DNA of 64,000 nt, taken from contig NZ_RKLV01000003.1 of NCBI RefSeq assembly GCF_026242195.1, forward strand, positions 124,001-188,000. The letters run 5' to 3'. The DNA is from Halorutilus salinus (GTDB lineage: Archaea; Halobacteriota; Halobacteria; Halobacteriales; Halorutilaceae). Shown piece by piece: positions 7,467-15,160 of the stretch (position 1 is its first letter; the number at the start of each line of letters is the position of its first letter). The notes under the pieces were generated by a model. That model did no database searches. It saw nothing but the letters and a program-made list of their open reading frames with translations, and was not told the origin of the DNA. A program made the translations under genes and the position numbers.

Positions 7467-8183
7467 TTACGCGTAGCCAGCCTCGGCGAGCGACGCGTTT
7501 AGCTCCTCGCCGACGCGTTCGCCCGTCTCGCGTTCCCCTGCGGTGGTTACGACGCGGTTCTCCTGCACGCTCGAACCGTCGCGGAGGAGGAGACGTAGGT
7601 TGCCGTCGTCGCCCGCGCGTGTGACCTTCGCCCCGAAGCTGTCTTGCGAACCTCGACCGCTCGCGTCTATGGGTCCGGGTATCACCTTCTTTACGTGTCC
7701 GTGTCCTGCGACGTGTCTTACGGCGCGTCTTCCGTCGCGTCCGCCGATGAGCGTCGAATGGCTTCCGCCTATCTTCTCCGCGGGGTCGGCGTCCACGACT
7801 TCGAGCGCCTCTGTTTCGTCACCGAAGACCTCGTCGTAGGGGGCGTCCTCGGATACGCGTACGACGCGTGTTGGTGTTTCCCCCCTGAGACGCGCGACGG
7901 CTTCGCGTTCGCCACGGACGTAGAGTTCGTCGGGGCGTTTACGCCGAACCTCGTCGCCCGCGCGTCCCACGAGGTTACGTAGGGCGACCTCGCGCTCAGG
8001 ATCCTCGTCGTGCGCCTCCGTCTTGACAGTACGTTCCGAGACGACATCGCCTTCGAGCGCGGCGACTACGACCGCTGTCTGTGTATCTATATCGACGAGA
8101 ACGGCGTCGGCGTTACGTGTCTTACAGACGAGACAGTAGTCGCCGGGGCGTTCGAGGGGCGACGCGCAACGCCGGCAGTCCAT
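7467..8183 (-). CDS. DUF2103-type archaeal protein with N-terminal zinc finger
   Basis: 238 aa. Begins with a CxxC-type zinc knuckle (MDCRRCASPL, YCLVCKTRN), then an alpha/beta region, and a C-terminal segment with STLIGGRDGRRAVRHVAGHG and HVKKVIPGPID, which I associate with the DUF2103 family of archaeal proteins (histidine-rich, proposed metal-binding). The biochemical role is not known. It is divergent from the GAF-protein gene, with 68 bp between starts. Assigning it to DUF2103 rests on recall of the HVKKVIPGPI motif; the gene itself is certain. Confidence 0.7.
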   Translation of the reverse strand: MDCRRCASPLERPGDYCLVCKTRNADAVLVDIDTQTAVVVAALEGDVVSERTVKTEAHDEDPEREVALRNLVGRAGDEVRRKRPDELYVRGEREAVARLRGETPTRVVRVSEDAPYDEVFGDETEALEVVDADPAEKIGGSHSTLIGGRDGRRAVRHVAGHGHVKKVIPGPIDASGRGSQDSFGAKVTRAGDDGNLRLLLRDGSSVQENRVVTTAGERETGERVGEELNASLAEAGYA

Positions 8184-8251
8184 GCATCCTCTTCGTACTT
8201 GCTCCGAATAACCTCATCGGAAACTGTTTGTGCGACCGGTGAGAAAACAAC

Positions 8252-9079
8252 GTGATGACAGAGGTTCTCTGGGTCGGGAACCCACATAACATACCCGACG
8301 GCTTCGCAGGTTCGGACGCGTTCAACGTCCGATCCGTCACCCCGAACCGGATCGAGGACGCGTTCCCGGCTGACGATATCGACTGCGTCGTATACGACCC
8401 TTCGGACGGTACGGACGACGACAACGCCGCCGTGCTCGAAACCGTCTGCGCCGACTACCCCGAACTCCCGTGTGTCCTCGTCGGCAACGTAGACGGCGTC
8501 GGCGAGGGCTACGTCTTCGACCACGTTCCGAAACGCGACGGCTGGGTCGACGTACTTTCGGACGTCGTGCGTTCAGCCGTCGAAAGAAGGAGCCACGTCT
8601 CGTACCCGCTCCCCGACGACGAGGAGGGACGCCTCACGGAGGTCGAGGTTGTCGAAAGCCTCGACCTACGTGGCGCGTTCGACCGTATCTCGGAGATAGG
8701 TCGTTACTGCTTCGACACCGACATGTGCTTCGTCGGCGTCGTCAACGATAGACGCGAACGGTTTCTGTCGTGCCACGGCGGTTCGGTCGAAGAACTACCC
8801 CGCGAACAGTCGGTCTGTGCCTATCAGATACTCGACGGAGGCGTCACGGTCGTCAGTGACGTTCTCGAAGATCCGCGTTTCGAGAACCGCGAACGTCTTA
8901 GGGAACTCGGCATGAGGTTCTACGCGGGTGCGCCCTTGGACATCGGAGGCGTCCGTGTCGGCTCGTTCTGCATAATGGACGCCGAGCCGCGCGATCTCGA
9001 CGACGACGAAAGCCGCCTTCTACGAAGCTTTGGCGAGGAGGTCGCGGAGAAGATAAGCCTGCTAAAGGAGTTAGGATGA
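8252..9079 (+). CDS. GAF-domain sensor protein with degenerate receiver-like N-terminus
   Basis: 275 aa. Residues 1-110 have an alternating beta/alpha pattern like a response-regulator receiver (VLWVGNP, DCVVYDP, CVLVGN) but without a clear phospho-acceptor Asp/Lys set. Residues 130-275 are a GAF domain with the typical sequence PREQSVCAYQILDGGVTVVS, DVLEDPRFENRERLRELG and RFYAGAPLDIGGVRVGSFCI. No histidine-kinase or output domain follows, so it is a stand-alone sensor. ATG 8252 and ATG 8255 are both possible. Its stop overlaps the start of the next gene by four bases (ATGA), so the two are an operon and probably act together in a signalling pathway. Confidence 0.8.
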   Translation: MMTEVLWVGNPHNIPDGFAGSDAFNVRSVTPNRIEDAFPADDIDCVVYDPSDGTDDDNAAVLETVCADYPELPCVLVGNVDGVGEGYVFDHVPKRDGWVDVLSDVVRSAVERRSHVSYPLPDDEEGRLTEVEVVESLDLRGAFDRISEIGRYCFDTDMCFVGVVNDRRERFLSCHGGSVEELPREQSVCAYQILDGGVTVVSDVLEDPRFENRERLRELGMRFYAGAPLDIGGVRVGSFCIMDAEPRDLDDDESRLLRSFGEEVAEKISLLKELG

Positions 9080-9618
9080 GCAGGGAGACGGAGGAGACGC
9101 CGAAGAAGGACAGGACGCCGTCTCTCGAACGACCGTCGAACGTACTCGTCGAATCCGACGCCTCCACGTTACCCTCGGCGCGACGCGGGCAGGGCGACGA
9201 GACAGCCTTCGTGGTCGTATCCTTGCTGTCGAAGACCGACCGCCGTATCGAGGCTCTCGAAGGGACGTACGGCGAACCCGACTCCGTACACGTTATATCT
9301 GTCAAGGGACGCGCCGACAACGGCTACGACACCGTCCGAACCGTCTCCAGCTCCGGCGACCTGACGGGACTGTCGATGCGTATCGGCGAGGCTCTGAGCG
9401 AGCTACACGACGACGATGTATACCTCTACTTCGACGATGTTACGAGCCTTCTACAGTACACCGACCTGAACACAGCCTACCGTTTCTTCAACGTTCTAAC
9501 GGGCAGAATAACCGCCGCCGACGGCGTCGGCTACTTCGGTATTACACCCAAGGCGCACGACGACCGCACCGTCAACACACTGCGCAACCTGTTCGACGAC
9601 ACCGTAGGGATGTCTTAG
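9076..9618 (+). CDS. Haloarchaeal DUF7504-like RecA-fold signalling protein
   Basis: 180 aa. A disordered charged N-terminus (about 40 residues) is followed by a compact alpha/beta domain: AFVVVSLLSKTDRRIEALEG, DLTGLSMRIGEALSEL, VYLYFDDVTSLLQYTDLNTA, YRFFNVLTGRI and FGITPKAHD. This pattern resembles the haloarchaeal family once called HTR-like and now DUF7504, a KaiC/RecA-like fold found next to GAF and PAS sensors. No Walker A motif is evident, so ATP binding is doubtful. Translationally coupled to the GAF protein. Followed 36 bp later by tRNA-Tyr. Confidence 0.65.
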   Translation: MSRETEETPKKDRTPSLERPSNVLVESDASTLPSARRGQGDETAFVVVSLLSKTDRRIEALEGTYGEPDSVHVISVKGRADNGYDTVRTVSSSGDLTGLSMRIGEALSELHDDDVYLYFDDVTSLLQYTDLNTAYRFFNVLTGRITAADGVGYFGITPKAHDDRTVNTLRNLFDDTVGMS

Positions 9619-9654
9619 CAAAAGTTAAGTCGGCGTCCCCTCTACCGTACCTCA

Positions 9655-9728
9655 CCCGCCTTAGCTCAGCCTGGTAGAGCAGCCGACTGTAGATCGGCTT
9701 GTCCCCCGTTCAATTCGGGGAGGCGGGA
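9655..9728 (+). tRNA. tRNA-Tyr (GTA)
   Basis: 74 nt with a full cloverleaf: acceptor CCCGCCT/AGGCGGG, D-stem GCTC/GAGC, anticodon stem GCCGA/TCGGC around loop CTGTAGA (anticodon GTA), T-stem CCCCG/CGGGG with loop TTCAATT, discriminator A. CCA is not encoded. No intron. Its T-loop-to-3'-end is copied 95 bp downstream. Confidence 0.97.
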
Positions 9729-9824
9729 CAACTGCGAGTGAGCGACGCGAGCAGGCAAACCGCCGACACGAATTGAATAGTGAGGAGCTTCGCTCCGACC
9801 GTGTTCAATTCGGGGAGGCGGGAC
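9708..9824 (+). repeat. tRNA-Tyr 3'-end duplication with hairpin spacer
   Basis: The 22-mer from the T-loop to just past the discriminator base (9708-9729) recurs exactly at 9803-9824. The 73-nt spacer begins with a GAGTGAGCGACGCGAG block and ends with CGAATTGAATAGTGA, a GGAGC-TTC-GCTCC hairpin, then GACCGT before the copy. CGAATTGAA is the reverse complement of TTCAATTCG in the T-loop copy, so spacer and copy can fold into one long hairpin. The same arrangement follows tRNA-Met and tRNA-Arg in this window. Confidence 0.85.
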
Positions 9825-9951
9825 TTGTTCTCCCGTCGAATTACATTCGACGTACGGCGTACGAATCTCGCCGTATTTCCGGCTTCTGCCCGACGTGATT
9901 TGAACGTTTCTCCAAGCGGGGGTTCGCGCTGTCCCTCCATTCCGTCAAATC

Positions 9952-10158
9952 TGCTTTGTTTAATCACCATACACAATTGACTTCGTATTTTCTGGTGCTA
10001 TAGACAGCGACTCTGAGGATGATTTCTCCGAACTTGGATCCCCAGAATTGTGTACGCACAGCTTTGTCGAATATATTCTTGATACTGGGAGGGAATCCTA
10101 CATATCCAGCATTGGCTATAGCCTTTGTGCCCACTACGTATAGCGATTAAACAGAGCA
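9952..10158. mobile_element. 207-bp MITE: internally deleted relative of the neighbouring IS
   Basis: Left end TGCTTTGTTTAATCACCATA and right end GATTAAACAGAGCA match the terminal inverted repeats of the full IS at 10192-11110. Inside, the first roughly 140 bp align with the 3' end of the IS transposase gene (for example GACAGCGACTCTGAGGATGA against GACGGCGGCTTTGAGGATTA) with many substitutions and stops, so it derives from a related, older copy that lost about 700 bp. I see no matching target duplication at its ends. It lies 33 bp from the full IS. Confidence 0.8.
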
Positions 10159-10183
10159 ATGAATTCCATATCGACAGAATTAA

Positions 10184-11118
10184 TAAGTTTCTGCTCTGTT
10201 TAATCACCATACATAGTTGACTTGGTGGATTTTTTGATGTTGTAGACGGCGGCTTTGAGGATTATCTCTCTGAACTCACGGTTCCAGAGGCGCGCACGCA
10301 CGGCTTTGCCGAGCGTGCGCTTGATGTTAGAGAAGACGGTTTCAGCCATCCAGCGTTGATTGTAGTCATCATCTTTCATTCGTGCGTTGTGTGCCTTATC
10401 GAGGTGAGTGAATTCACGATGTTTGAGTAAGGGACGGACTCCGCGTGAGCGGAGTTCGTCCCGTAACTGCTGCCAATCGTAGCCTTTGTCTCCAGCAACG
10501 GAGAGCAGGTCATCGGCGTTGCGTTTGATGACCTGCTCGCCTACCTTAGTATCGTGTTTCTTGGTCGTGGTACAGTGAATATCCACGACAGAGAGTGTAT
10601 CAGTATCGACGAGAGTGGTGACCTTGAGCGAGCGAACGCGGTAGTTCGCTCGCTGAGCATAGTGACGACTTGCTCTGTCTCGGTCGAATCCGGTACTGTC
10701 TACAGCTACGTTCCGTTCGTCTTTGTTCGATGAAGATAGACGAAGAAAGAGACGTACGGCAGCGATTTTTATCTTACCGAACCAGTTACAGAGAGTGGAA
10801 GGGTGAGGGAGATCGGTCGTGGAGAGACCGATCTCCTCACATATCCGAGGCATCTCTTCGAGGTAGTCAAGAGCAACGCGATACGGCTTCTCCATGTGAA
10901 AACGTAGGCAGTGGAGGGATATCATCGTCCACTCCGCGAATCTGCCTCCACCTTCCGGTGGGGCAGATTCGCTTGGATTATCCACAACTCTTTTGACTAG
11001 CTTTACACATCTCTTGGTGAAGCAGTAGAGGTTTGATTTCACATCCCTCCATCGCTTCTTCTCACACTAAAATCAGACTATCTACTTCCGTATAGCGATT
11101 AAACAGAGCATAAGTTTC
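10184..11118. mobile_element. Complete IS5-family insertion sequence (IS = 10192-11110, with 8-bp target duplication)
   Basis: 919-bp element bounded by inverted repeats TGCTCTGTTTAATCACCATA (left) and the complement of TGCTCTGTTTAATCGCTATA (right; 18 of 20 identical). It is flanked by a direct 8-bp duplication TAAGTTTC at 10184-10191 and 11111-11118. It carries one transposase gene on the minus strand. Intact ends, an exact duplication and an open frame suggest a recent insertion. Confidence 0.93.
10200..11042 (-). CDS. IS5-family DDE transposase
   Basis: 280 aa. DDE catalytic triad visible: first Asp in VAVDSTGF, second in SVAGDKGYDWQQL, and the Glu in the IS5-type Y-x2-R-x3-E-x6-K signature (YNQRWMAETVFSNIKRTLG). 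The N-terminal part LHCLRFHMEKPYRVALDYLE followed by GLSTTDLPHPSTLCNWFGKI is the usual IS5 DNA-binding region. It cuts and rejoins the element's inverted repeats. The ORF is intact and fills almost the entire IS; its stop lies inside the left inverted-repeat region. Confidence 0.93.
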   Translation of the reverse strand: MKSNLYCFTKRCVKLVKRVVDNPSESAPPEGGGRFAEWTMISLHCLRFHMEKPYRVALDYLEEMPRICEEIGLSTTDLPHPSTLCNWFGKIKIAAVRLFLRLSSSNKDERNVAVDSTGFDRDRASRHYAQRANYRVRSLKVTTLVDTDTLSVVDIHCTTTKKHDTKVGEQVIKRNADDLLSVAGDKGYDWQQLRDELRSRGVRPLLKHREFTHLDKAHNARMKDDDYNQRWMAETVFSNIKRTLGKAVRARLWNREFREIILKAAVYNIKKSTKSTMYGD

Positions 11119-11163
11119 CTATATGATCATGGCAAACGGTAGAAACATGATACTCGAAGCAAC

Positions 11164-11373
11164 TTGGTTTTTATCACTCTGGTTTCCCTAGTTGGATTAG
11201 GTACTGTTGGATGTTGCCGTACAGACCAACAACAGCAACAACAAGTCAGGGTTGTTGATGATGATAATGGTGCCCCAAAACGAATTTGTCCTGATTGCGG
11301 TATGCAAAATCCACGAAAAGCTAATCACTGCGGAGATTGTGGATTTAGCTTCAAATCTACAGGAGAAGAGTAA
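11164..11373 (+). CDS. Small membrane-anchored zinc-ribbon protein
   Basis: 69 aa from a TTG start (no in-frame ATG or GTG upstream before a stop). Hydrophobic N-terminal segment (residues 2-17) ending GCC, then a Gln tract (DQQQQQQV) and a C-terminal zinc ribbon CPDCGMQNPRKANHCGDCG. An ATG at 11147 in another frame covers the same hydrophobic region and runs into TAG at 11189, so a frameshift near the start is possible. AT-rich, unlike the core genes, and immediately right of the IS. Function unknown; zinc ribbons of this type are often adaptor or sensing modules. Confidence 0.5.
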   Translation: MVFITLVSLVGLGTVGCCRTDQQQQQQVRVVDDDNGAPKRICPDCGMQNPRKANHCGDCGFSFKSTGEE

Positions 11374-11375
11374 CA

Positions 11376-11639
11376 ATGGCGAATAACAACAATTCTGAAG
11401 ATTCATCTAAGAGTACCGAGAGAGGTGAAGACGAAAGACGAGGGGAAGAATATAACGAAGAGACTGACCAGTCTACAGAAGATCCCGAGATGAGTCAAAG
11501 AAAAGCTACTATAATTTTGTCCACGGTACTGTCTACACTTGTTTTTATGACAGTATCTCTCTATCTAGGGTATCCTGGGTACGGACTTCTTGTTCTATTT
11601 GTGGCACTGGGTGTCTTTTTCACTCTTACTGAAGAGTGA
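11376..11639 (+). CDS. Two-helix membrane protein, N-terminal part of a TGA-interrupted gene
   Basis: 87 aa: acidic hydrophilic N-terminus (about 40 residues, rich in Asn/Ser/Glu), then two membrane segments (ATIILSTVLSTLVFMTVSLY and GLLVLFVALGVFFTLT) and EE-stop (TGA 11637). The same reading frame continues without interruption past the TGA for 53 codons into a zinc ribbon (next entry). Together they would give a typical membrane-helices, coiled-coil, zinc-ribbon protein of about 141 codons. It follows the preceding zinc-ribbon gene by two bases. Confidence 0.55.
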   Translation: MANNNNSEDSSKSTERGEDERRGEEYNEETDQSTEDPEMSQRKATIILSTVLSTLVFMTVSLYLGYPGYGLLVLFVALGVFFTLTEE

Positions 11640-11657
11640 CGTGAAGCAGGTCGCGAA

Positions 11658-11801
11658 ATGATGGAGGAAATGCAAAACGCAAACCAGCAGCAAGCAAATA
11701 ACCGATCCAGCGGTTCGGAAGAGAAACAAGTTTGCTCCAACTGCGGCTGGCAAAATATAGCACGTAATAATTACTGTAACGACTGCGGATCCGAGCTCTA
11801 A
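11658..11801 (+). pseudogene. Zinc-ribbon tail cut off from the preceding gene by an in-frame TGA
   Basis: 47 codons from ATG 11658: MMEEMQNANQQQANN, then a zinc ribbon CSNCGWQNIARNNYCNDCG and SEL-stop. It is in frame with the upstream 87-codon ORF; the codons between (TGA, then REAGRE) continue the expected charged helix. Either the gene is broken by a recent nonsense mutation, or the two halves are made separately (the tail could start at ATG 11658 or 11661), or the stop is read through. The spacing C-x2-C-x12-C-x2-C is intact, so decay, if any, is recent. Confidence 0.5.
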
Positions 11802-11811
11802 CCAAACACGA

Positions 11812-12186
11812 ATGAGTGATTGGCTTGACTTTGTGTTTAGACTATCAAATCGCTTTCTGCGACCATATCCGCTTTGCCACTCGCGTCCCGACCGCTCCTT
11901 GTCTTATCGAGGCAGGTACTTTGGACTCTGCGCTCGATGTACTGGCATGTATCTTAGCGGATTAATCTCCATAATACTGTTTCCTATCCGCAAGGGGATA
12001 CTATCACCAACGACCAGTGCCGTTATTGGGTGCATACTATTAGTTCCAGGTGGAATTGATGGTACAACTCAAATGCTCGGGAATAGGGAGAGTACTAATC
12101 AATTGAGGGTGATTACCGGGACTTTCATGGGTATAGGAATTGTGTTGTTCGCAGAAGGTTTTCTGTTTACACTATTATCTATCTAG
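11812..12186 (+). CDS. DUF2085 family membrane protein
   Basis: 124 aa with the family signature CHSRPDRSLSYRGRYFGLCA followed by RCTGMYLSG (Cys/His-rich motif, possibly metal- or heme-binding) and three hydrophobic segments. DUF2085 proteins are small integral membrane proteins of unknown role found in archaea and bacteria. AT-rich, with codon use like the neighbouring zinc-ribbon genes and unlike the core genome, so it looks transferred as part of the island. It begins 10 bp after the zinc-ribbon tail, suggesting one transcript. Confidence 0.75.
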   Translation: MSDWLDFVFRLSNRFLRPYPLCHSRPDRSLSYRGRYFGLCARCTGMYLSGLISIILFPIRKGILSPTTSAVIGCILLVPGGIDGTTQMLGNRESTNQLRVITGTFMGIGIVLFAEGFLFTLLSI

Positions 12187-12231
12187 GTTGACGTTGAGAC
12201 AGCTTGTGACGGTCTAAGTAGGATAAGAATA

Positions 12232-12480
12232 TCAGATGTTGTCGAAGTATTGTCGACGTTGCTTGACTTTCACTTCCTCTGAACGCTTATCGTAATGCTT
12301 GTCGAGCACGTCCTGACCGGCGTTCATACGGTCGCTGACGACCTTCTCAGGGACATCTTCGGTGAGGTGAAAGTGACCTCTGAGTCGTACCCCTCAATGG
12401 TTGCCTGTGAAGACTCACGCTTGTGCGCGCCGAGGTACATCGCCTTTGCTTCTCCGGGCGGTAATTCGTTCTAACTCGTT
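12232..12480 (-). pseudogene. Remnant of a haloarchaeal tyrosine integrase
   Basis: On the minus strand a fragment ends with VVSDRMNAGQDVLDKHYDKR, then EVKVKQRRQYFDNI-stop (TGA at 12234-12232). This is the C-terminal region of haloarchaeal XerC/D-like integrases, whose catalytic tyrosine lies in HYD. Just upstream (about 12390-12470), in another frame, ELPPGEAKAMYLGAHKRESS followed by QATIEGYDSE resembles the N-terminal DNA-binding part of the same family. The central catalytic domain is missing and the junction is frameshifted, so this is a deletion remnant. It supports the view that 9.7-12.5 kb is the relic of an element integrated at tRNA-Tyr. Confidence 0.6.
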
Positions 12481-12641
12481 CCGGTTCGTATTCGAAGTAT
12501 AGAGCGCGGTTCCGTCGCGTTTGTGCGAGTCTCGAAGGTGGGATTCGACTCGGCTACCAAGCCCGTGCCCTTTCTCTAAGTCGGCACAAAAAAACGAAAG
12601 CATTTGACGCCCAAGCACACACGTCGAACCGAAGAGACTCA
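12481..12641. other. Island edge before purU, nothing clearly functional
   Basis: About 160 bp between the integrase remnant and purU. A minus-strand open frame extends through it but has no recognisable content and continues out of frame with the integrase debris. No copy of the tRNA-Tyr 3' end is seen here that would mark the far boundary of the island. Confidence 0.4.
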
Positions 12642-13631
12642 ATGACAGACGGTCTTACAGAGATAACCGTTATAGGCGACGACGACACGGGGTTAATTGC
12701 GGGCGTCACCAACCTGCTTTTCGAGCGCGGTATCAACATAGAGGATCTCGACCAAGCCGTGCGCGAGGGCGTCTTCCGTATGAAGACGCGCGTCGACACG
12801 TCCGAGATGGTCTGTACGCGCGACAAGCTACGTGACGACCTTGAAGAACTTGGCGATGAACTCGGTGTCGAGGTACGTATACGTTTCCCCGACGACCGCG
12901 AGGCGCGACAGATAGCCGTCCTCGTGAGCAAGGAGTCGCACCCTCTCCGTGCGATACTCGAAGACTGGGGGGGTAACGGCGACGCCGAGGTCAGCGTCGT
13001 CATAGGTAACCATTCGGATCTGAAGCCTATCGCAGACGAACACGGTGTGCCTTTCCACGGTATAGGCGACGAAAAGGGCGCACCTGACGAGGGACGCCTT
13101 CTCGAACTCCTAAACGAGTACGGCATCGACCTCGTCGTCCTCGCGCGGTACATGCGTATACTTAGCCCCGAAGTCGTCTTCAGGTACGAAAACCGTATTA
13201 TCAACATACATCCGTCGCTCCTACCTTCGTTCCCCGGCGCGGAGGCGTACCTTCAGGCGGTCGAGGAGGGCGTCCGTATCGCGGGCGTGACAGCGCACTA
13301 CGTTACGACCGACCTCGACCAAGGACCTATCATTACACAGAACGCGTTCAACGTCCCGCCTGACGCCGATGCCGACGAACTCCGGCGTATCGGTCAGCCC
13401 GTCGAGGCGGAGACGCTTCTAAGGGCGATAAACCTCCATCTCAGCGACGACGTAGCCGTACACCGCGGGAGGACGCGCCTCCGGAACCCCGATGATAGGG
13501 ACGACGTACGTCTCGGTGCGCCTGAGGAACTCGACGCCGCGTTACCCGACGAACCCGTCGACGAGCCTGTGGAACGTGTCGCCGGGGATACGGAGGAGGA
13601 CGCCGAAGCGGGCGCTGTCTCCGAGGATTAG
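12642..13631 (+). CDS. purU: Formyltetrahydrofolate deformylase-like protein (PurU)
   Basis: 329 aa. N-terminal ACT domain (about 1-90: ITVIGDDDTGLIAGVTNLLF) and formyltransferase-fold catalytic domain (95-290) with NIHPSLLPSFPGA containing the conserved Asn and His, and the Asp in TTDLDQGPI. PurU hydrolyses 10-formyl-tetrahydrofolate to formate and tetrahydrofolate, supplying formate for purine synthesis. An acidic disordered tail of about 40 residues extends past the usual end, typical of halophile proteins. Followed after about 65 bp by an aminotransferase gene with its own TATA box; GC content returns to the core value here. Confidence 0.9.
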   Translation: MTDGLTEITVIGDDDTGLIAGVTNLLFERGINIEDLDQAVREGVFRMKTRVDTSEMVCTRDKLRDDLEELGDELGVEVRIRFPDDREARQIAVLVSKESHPLRAILEDWGGNGDAEVSVVIGNHSDLKPIADEHGVPFHGIGDEKGAPDEGRLLELLNEYGIDLVVLARYMRILSPEVVFRYENRIINIHPSLLPSFPGAEAYLQAVEEGVRIAGVTAHYVTTDLDQGPIITQNAFNVPPDADADELRRIGQPVEAETLLRAINLHLSDDVAVHRGRTRLRNPDDRDDVRLGAPEELDAALPDEPVDEPVERVAGDTEEDAEAGAVSED

Positions 13632-13696
13632 CGCCGGGATTGGGCGACCGGCTTTACAACCTACCGTTTTTATTACGCCCCCGAATAGACGCCCCC

Positions 13697-14875
13697 ATGG
13701 AAGAACCCAACGTGGGCGAACTTAAGCCGCCCGAACGTGTGCTTCTCGGTCCGGGCCCGAGCAACGTACATCCACGCGTCCTCGGCGCGATGAACACGAG
13801 CATCGTGGGGCATCTCGACCCCTACTTCGTCGACATAATGGACGAGGTGCAGGATCTCCTCCGTTACGTCTTCCGTACCGACAACGAATGGACGCTCCCC
13901 GTGAGCGGCACGGGTTCGGCGTCGATGGAAGCCGGTATATCCAACCTCGTCGAACCCGGCGATACAGTGCTCGTCCCCTCGAACGGCTACTTCGGCGCGC
14001 GTATGGAGAGCATGGCGCAACGCGCCGGGGGCGAGACTGTACGCGTCGACGCACCGTGGGGCGAACCCCTCGACGCCGTTGACGTGCAGGAGGCTTTCAA
14101 CGAGCACCAGCCCGATATATTCGGCTTCGTACAGGCGGAGACGAGCACCGGAACGCTCCAGCCCGACGTGTCCGAACTCGTCGATATCGCACATTCGCAC
14201 GATGCCCTTACGATCGTCGACACCGTGACGTCGCTCGGAGGCGTCGAACTCCATGTCGACGACTGGGGTATAGACGTATCGTACTCGGCGGCGCAGAAAT
14301 GTATCTCGTGCCCTCCCGGCGCGTCGCCGCTCACGCTCAACGACGACGCGATGGACAAGATACTGTCGCGCGAGACGGAGCCGCGTTGCTGGTACCTCGA
14401 CCTCGCCGAACTCGAAGACTACTGGGGCGACAACCGTTCGTACCACCATACAGCGCCCGTAACCAACATCTTCGGTCTGCGCGAGGCGCTCCGTATCGTC
14501 GCCGAGGAGGGTATAGAGGAGCGCTGGAACCGCCACCTCCGCGTATCGGGTGCGCTCAAGAGCGGAATAGAGGCGATGGGTCTGGAGATGAACTCACGCG
14601 ACGACGCGTGGCTACCCACGCTCAACGCCGTACGCGTACCCGACGGCGTCGACGACGACACCATCCTACGCCGTCTCGTCGAGGAGTACAACATAGAGAT
14701 TTCCGCTGGACTCGGTGACCTCGAAGGCGAGATACTACGTATCGGATGTATGGGACATTCGGCGCGCGCACAGAACGTCCTGTACCTCGTTGACGCACTC
14801 GGCGAGATACTGGACGACGAGGGCGTCGATGTCAGCCCCGGTGACGCCGTCGCGGCGACGAGCGACGCGCTCTGA
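13697..14875 (+). CDS. Class-V aminotransferase (alanine/serine-glyoxylate or related)
   Basis: 392 aa from ATG 13697 ([20 protein letters not shown]). A TATA-like TTTTTATTA at 13663-13671 lies about 27 bp upstream, consistent with a leaderless start; the frame is open to 13640 but the extension is not family-like. PLP Lys lies in [14 protein letters not shown], preceded by the cofactor Asp region [11 protein letters not shown]. The family covers alanine-glyoxylate, serine-glyoxylate and serine-pyruvate transaminases, so the exact donor is uncertain. With PurU next door, a role in serine/glycine one-carbon supply is plausible (inference). Confidence 0.88.
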   Translation: MEEPNVGELKPPERVLLGPGPSNVHPRVLGAMNTSIVGHLDPYFVDIMDEVQDLLRYVFRTDNEWTLPVSGTGSASMEAGISNLVEPGDTVLVPSNGYFGARMESMAQRAGGETVRVDAPWGEPLDAVDVQEAFNEHQPDIFGFVQAETSTGTLQPDVSELVDIAHSHDALTIVDTVTSLGGVELHVDDWGIDVSYSAAQKCISCPPGASPLTLNDDAMDKILSRETEPRCWYLDLAELEDYWGDNRSYHHTAPVTNIFGLREALRIVAEEGIEERWNRHLRVSGALKSGIEAMGLEMNSRDDAWLPTLNAVRVPDGVDDDTILRRLVEEYNIEISAGLGDLEGEILRIGCMGHSARAQNVLYLVDALGEILDDEGVDVSPGDAVAATSDAL

Positions 14876-15016
14876 GGCTATGCGGACGGCGATCGTTGCC
14901 TATACGTCAACGACCGTCCATTCCGATCCACCTACGACGACCGTTTCGACCGACGACCGGATCGCCTACCTGCCGACGACCGTTCGTTTTATACTCGCGC
15001 GCCCACGAGATTCACC

Positions 15017-15160
15017 ATGGTAGACGTTGACATCGAGGAGCTAAAACACGACTCGTACCTCACCATACTTGCGACCGCCGTCTCGTACGGCGTTCTACTC
15101 GGTATAATGACAGTCCTTCTGTTCGGTGTGCCGTACGTCCTGTTCCGTTTCTTCCTGTAG
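15017..15160 (+). CDS. Single- or double-span small membrane protein (47 aa)
   Basis: ATG 15017 to TAG 15160: MVDVDIEELKHDSYLTILAT, then a strongly hydrophobic C-terminal half (AVSYGVLLGIMTVLLFGVPY, VLFRFFL). TTTTATAC at about 14987-14994 is a good TATA box some 24 bp upstream, so the gene is probably leaderless. It ends exactly where the convergent dehydrogenase gene ends; the shared stop region CTGTAGCTACAG is palindromic. Function unknown. Confidence 0.7.
   Translation: MVDVDIEELKHDSYLTILATAVSYGVLLGIMTVLLFGVPYVLFRFFL

Noticed and set aside
3832-9618. GAF/DUF7504-like genes as the transducer of the opsin
   Set aside because: They lack the transmembrane helices and methyl-accepting region of Htr proteins and are 3.7 kb away on a separate transcript.
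9655-9824. attL/attR pair bounding a 2.8-kb integrative island
   Set aside because: The two tRNA-Tyr 3' copies are only 95 bp apart, and no further copy occurs at the right end of the island, so they do not bound the integrated genes.
11637-11639. TGA read as selenocysteine
   Set aside because: No cysteine-like context at that site, no recognisable SECIS structure nearby, and haloarchaea are not known to use selenocysteine.
13673-14536. Long minus-strand ORF opposite the aminotransferase
   Set aside because: Antisense shadow caused by GC-rich codon bias; no protein-family features. The same applies to 4613-5311 (+), 29531-30400 (-) and 46422-47186 (+).
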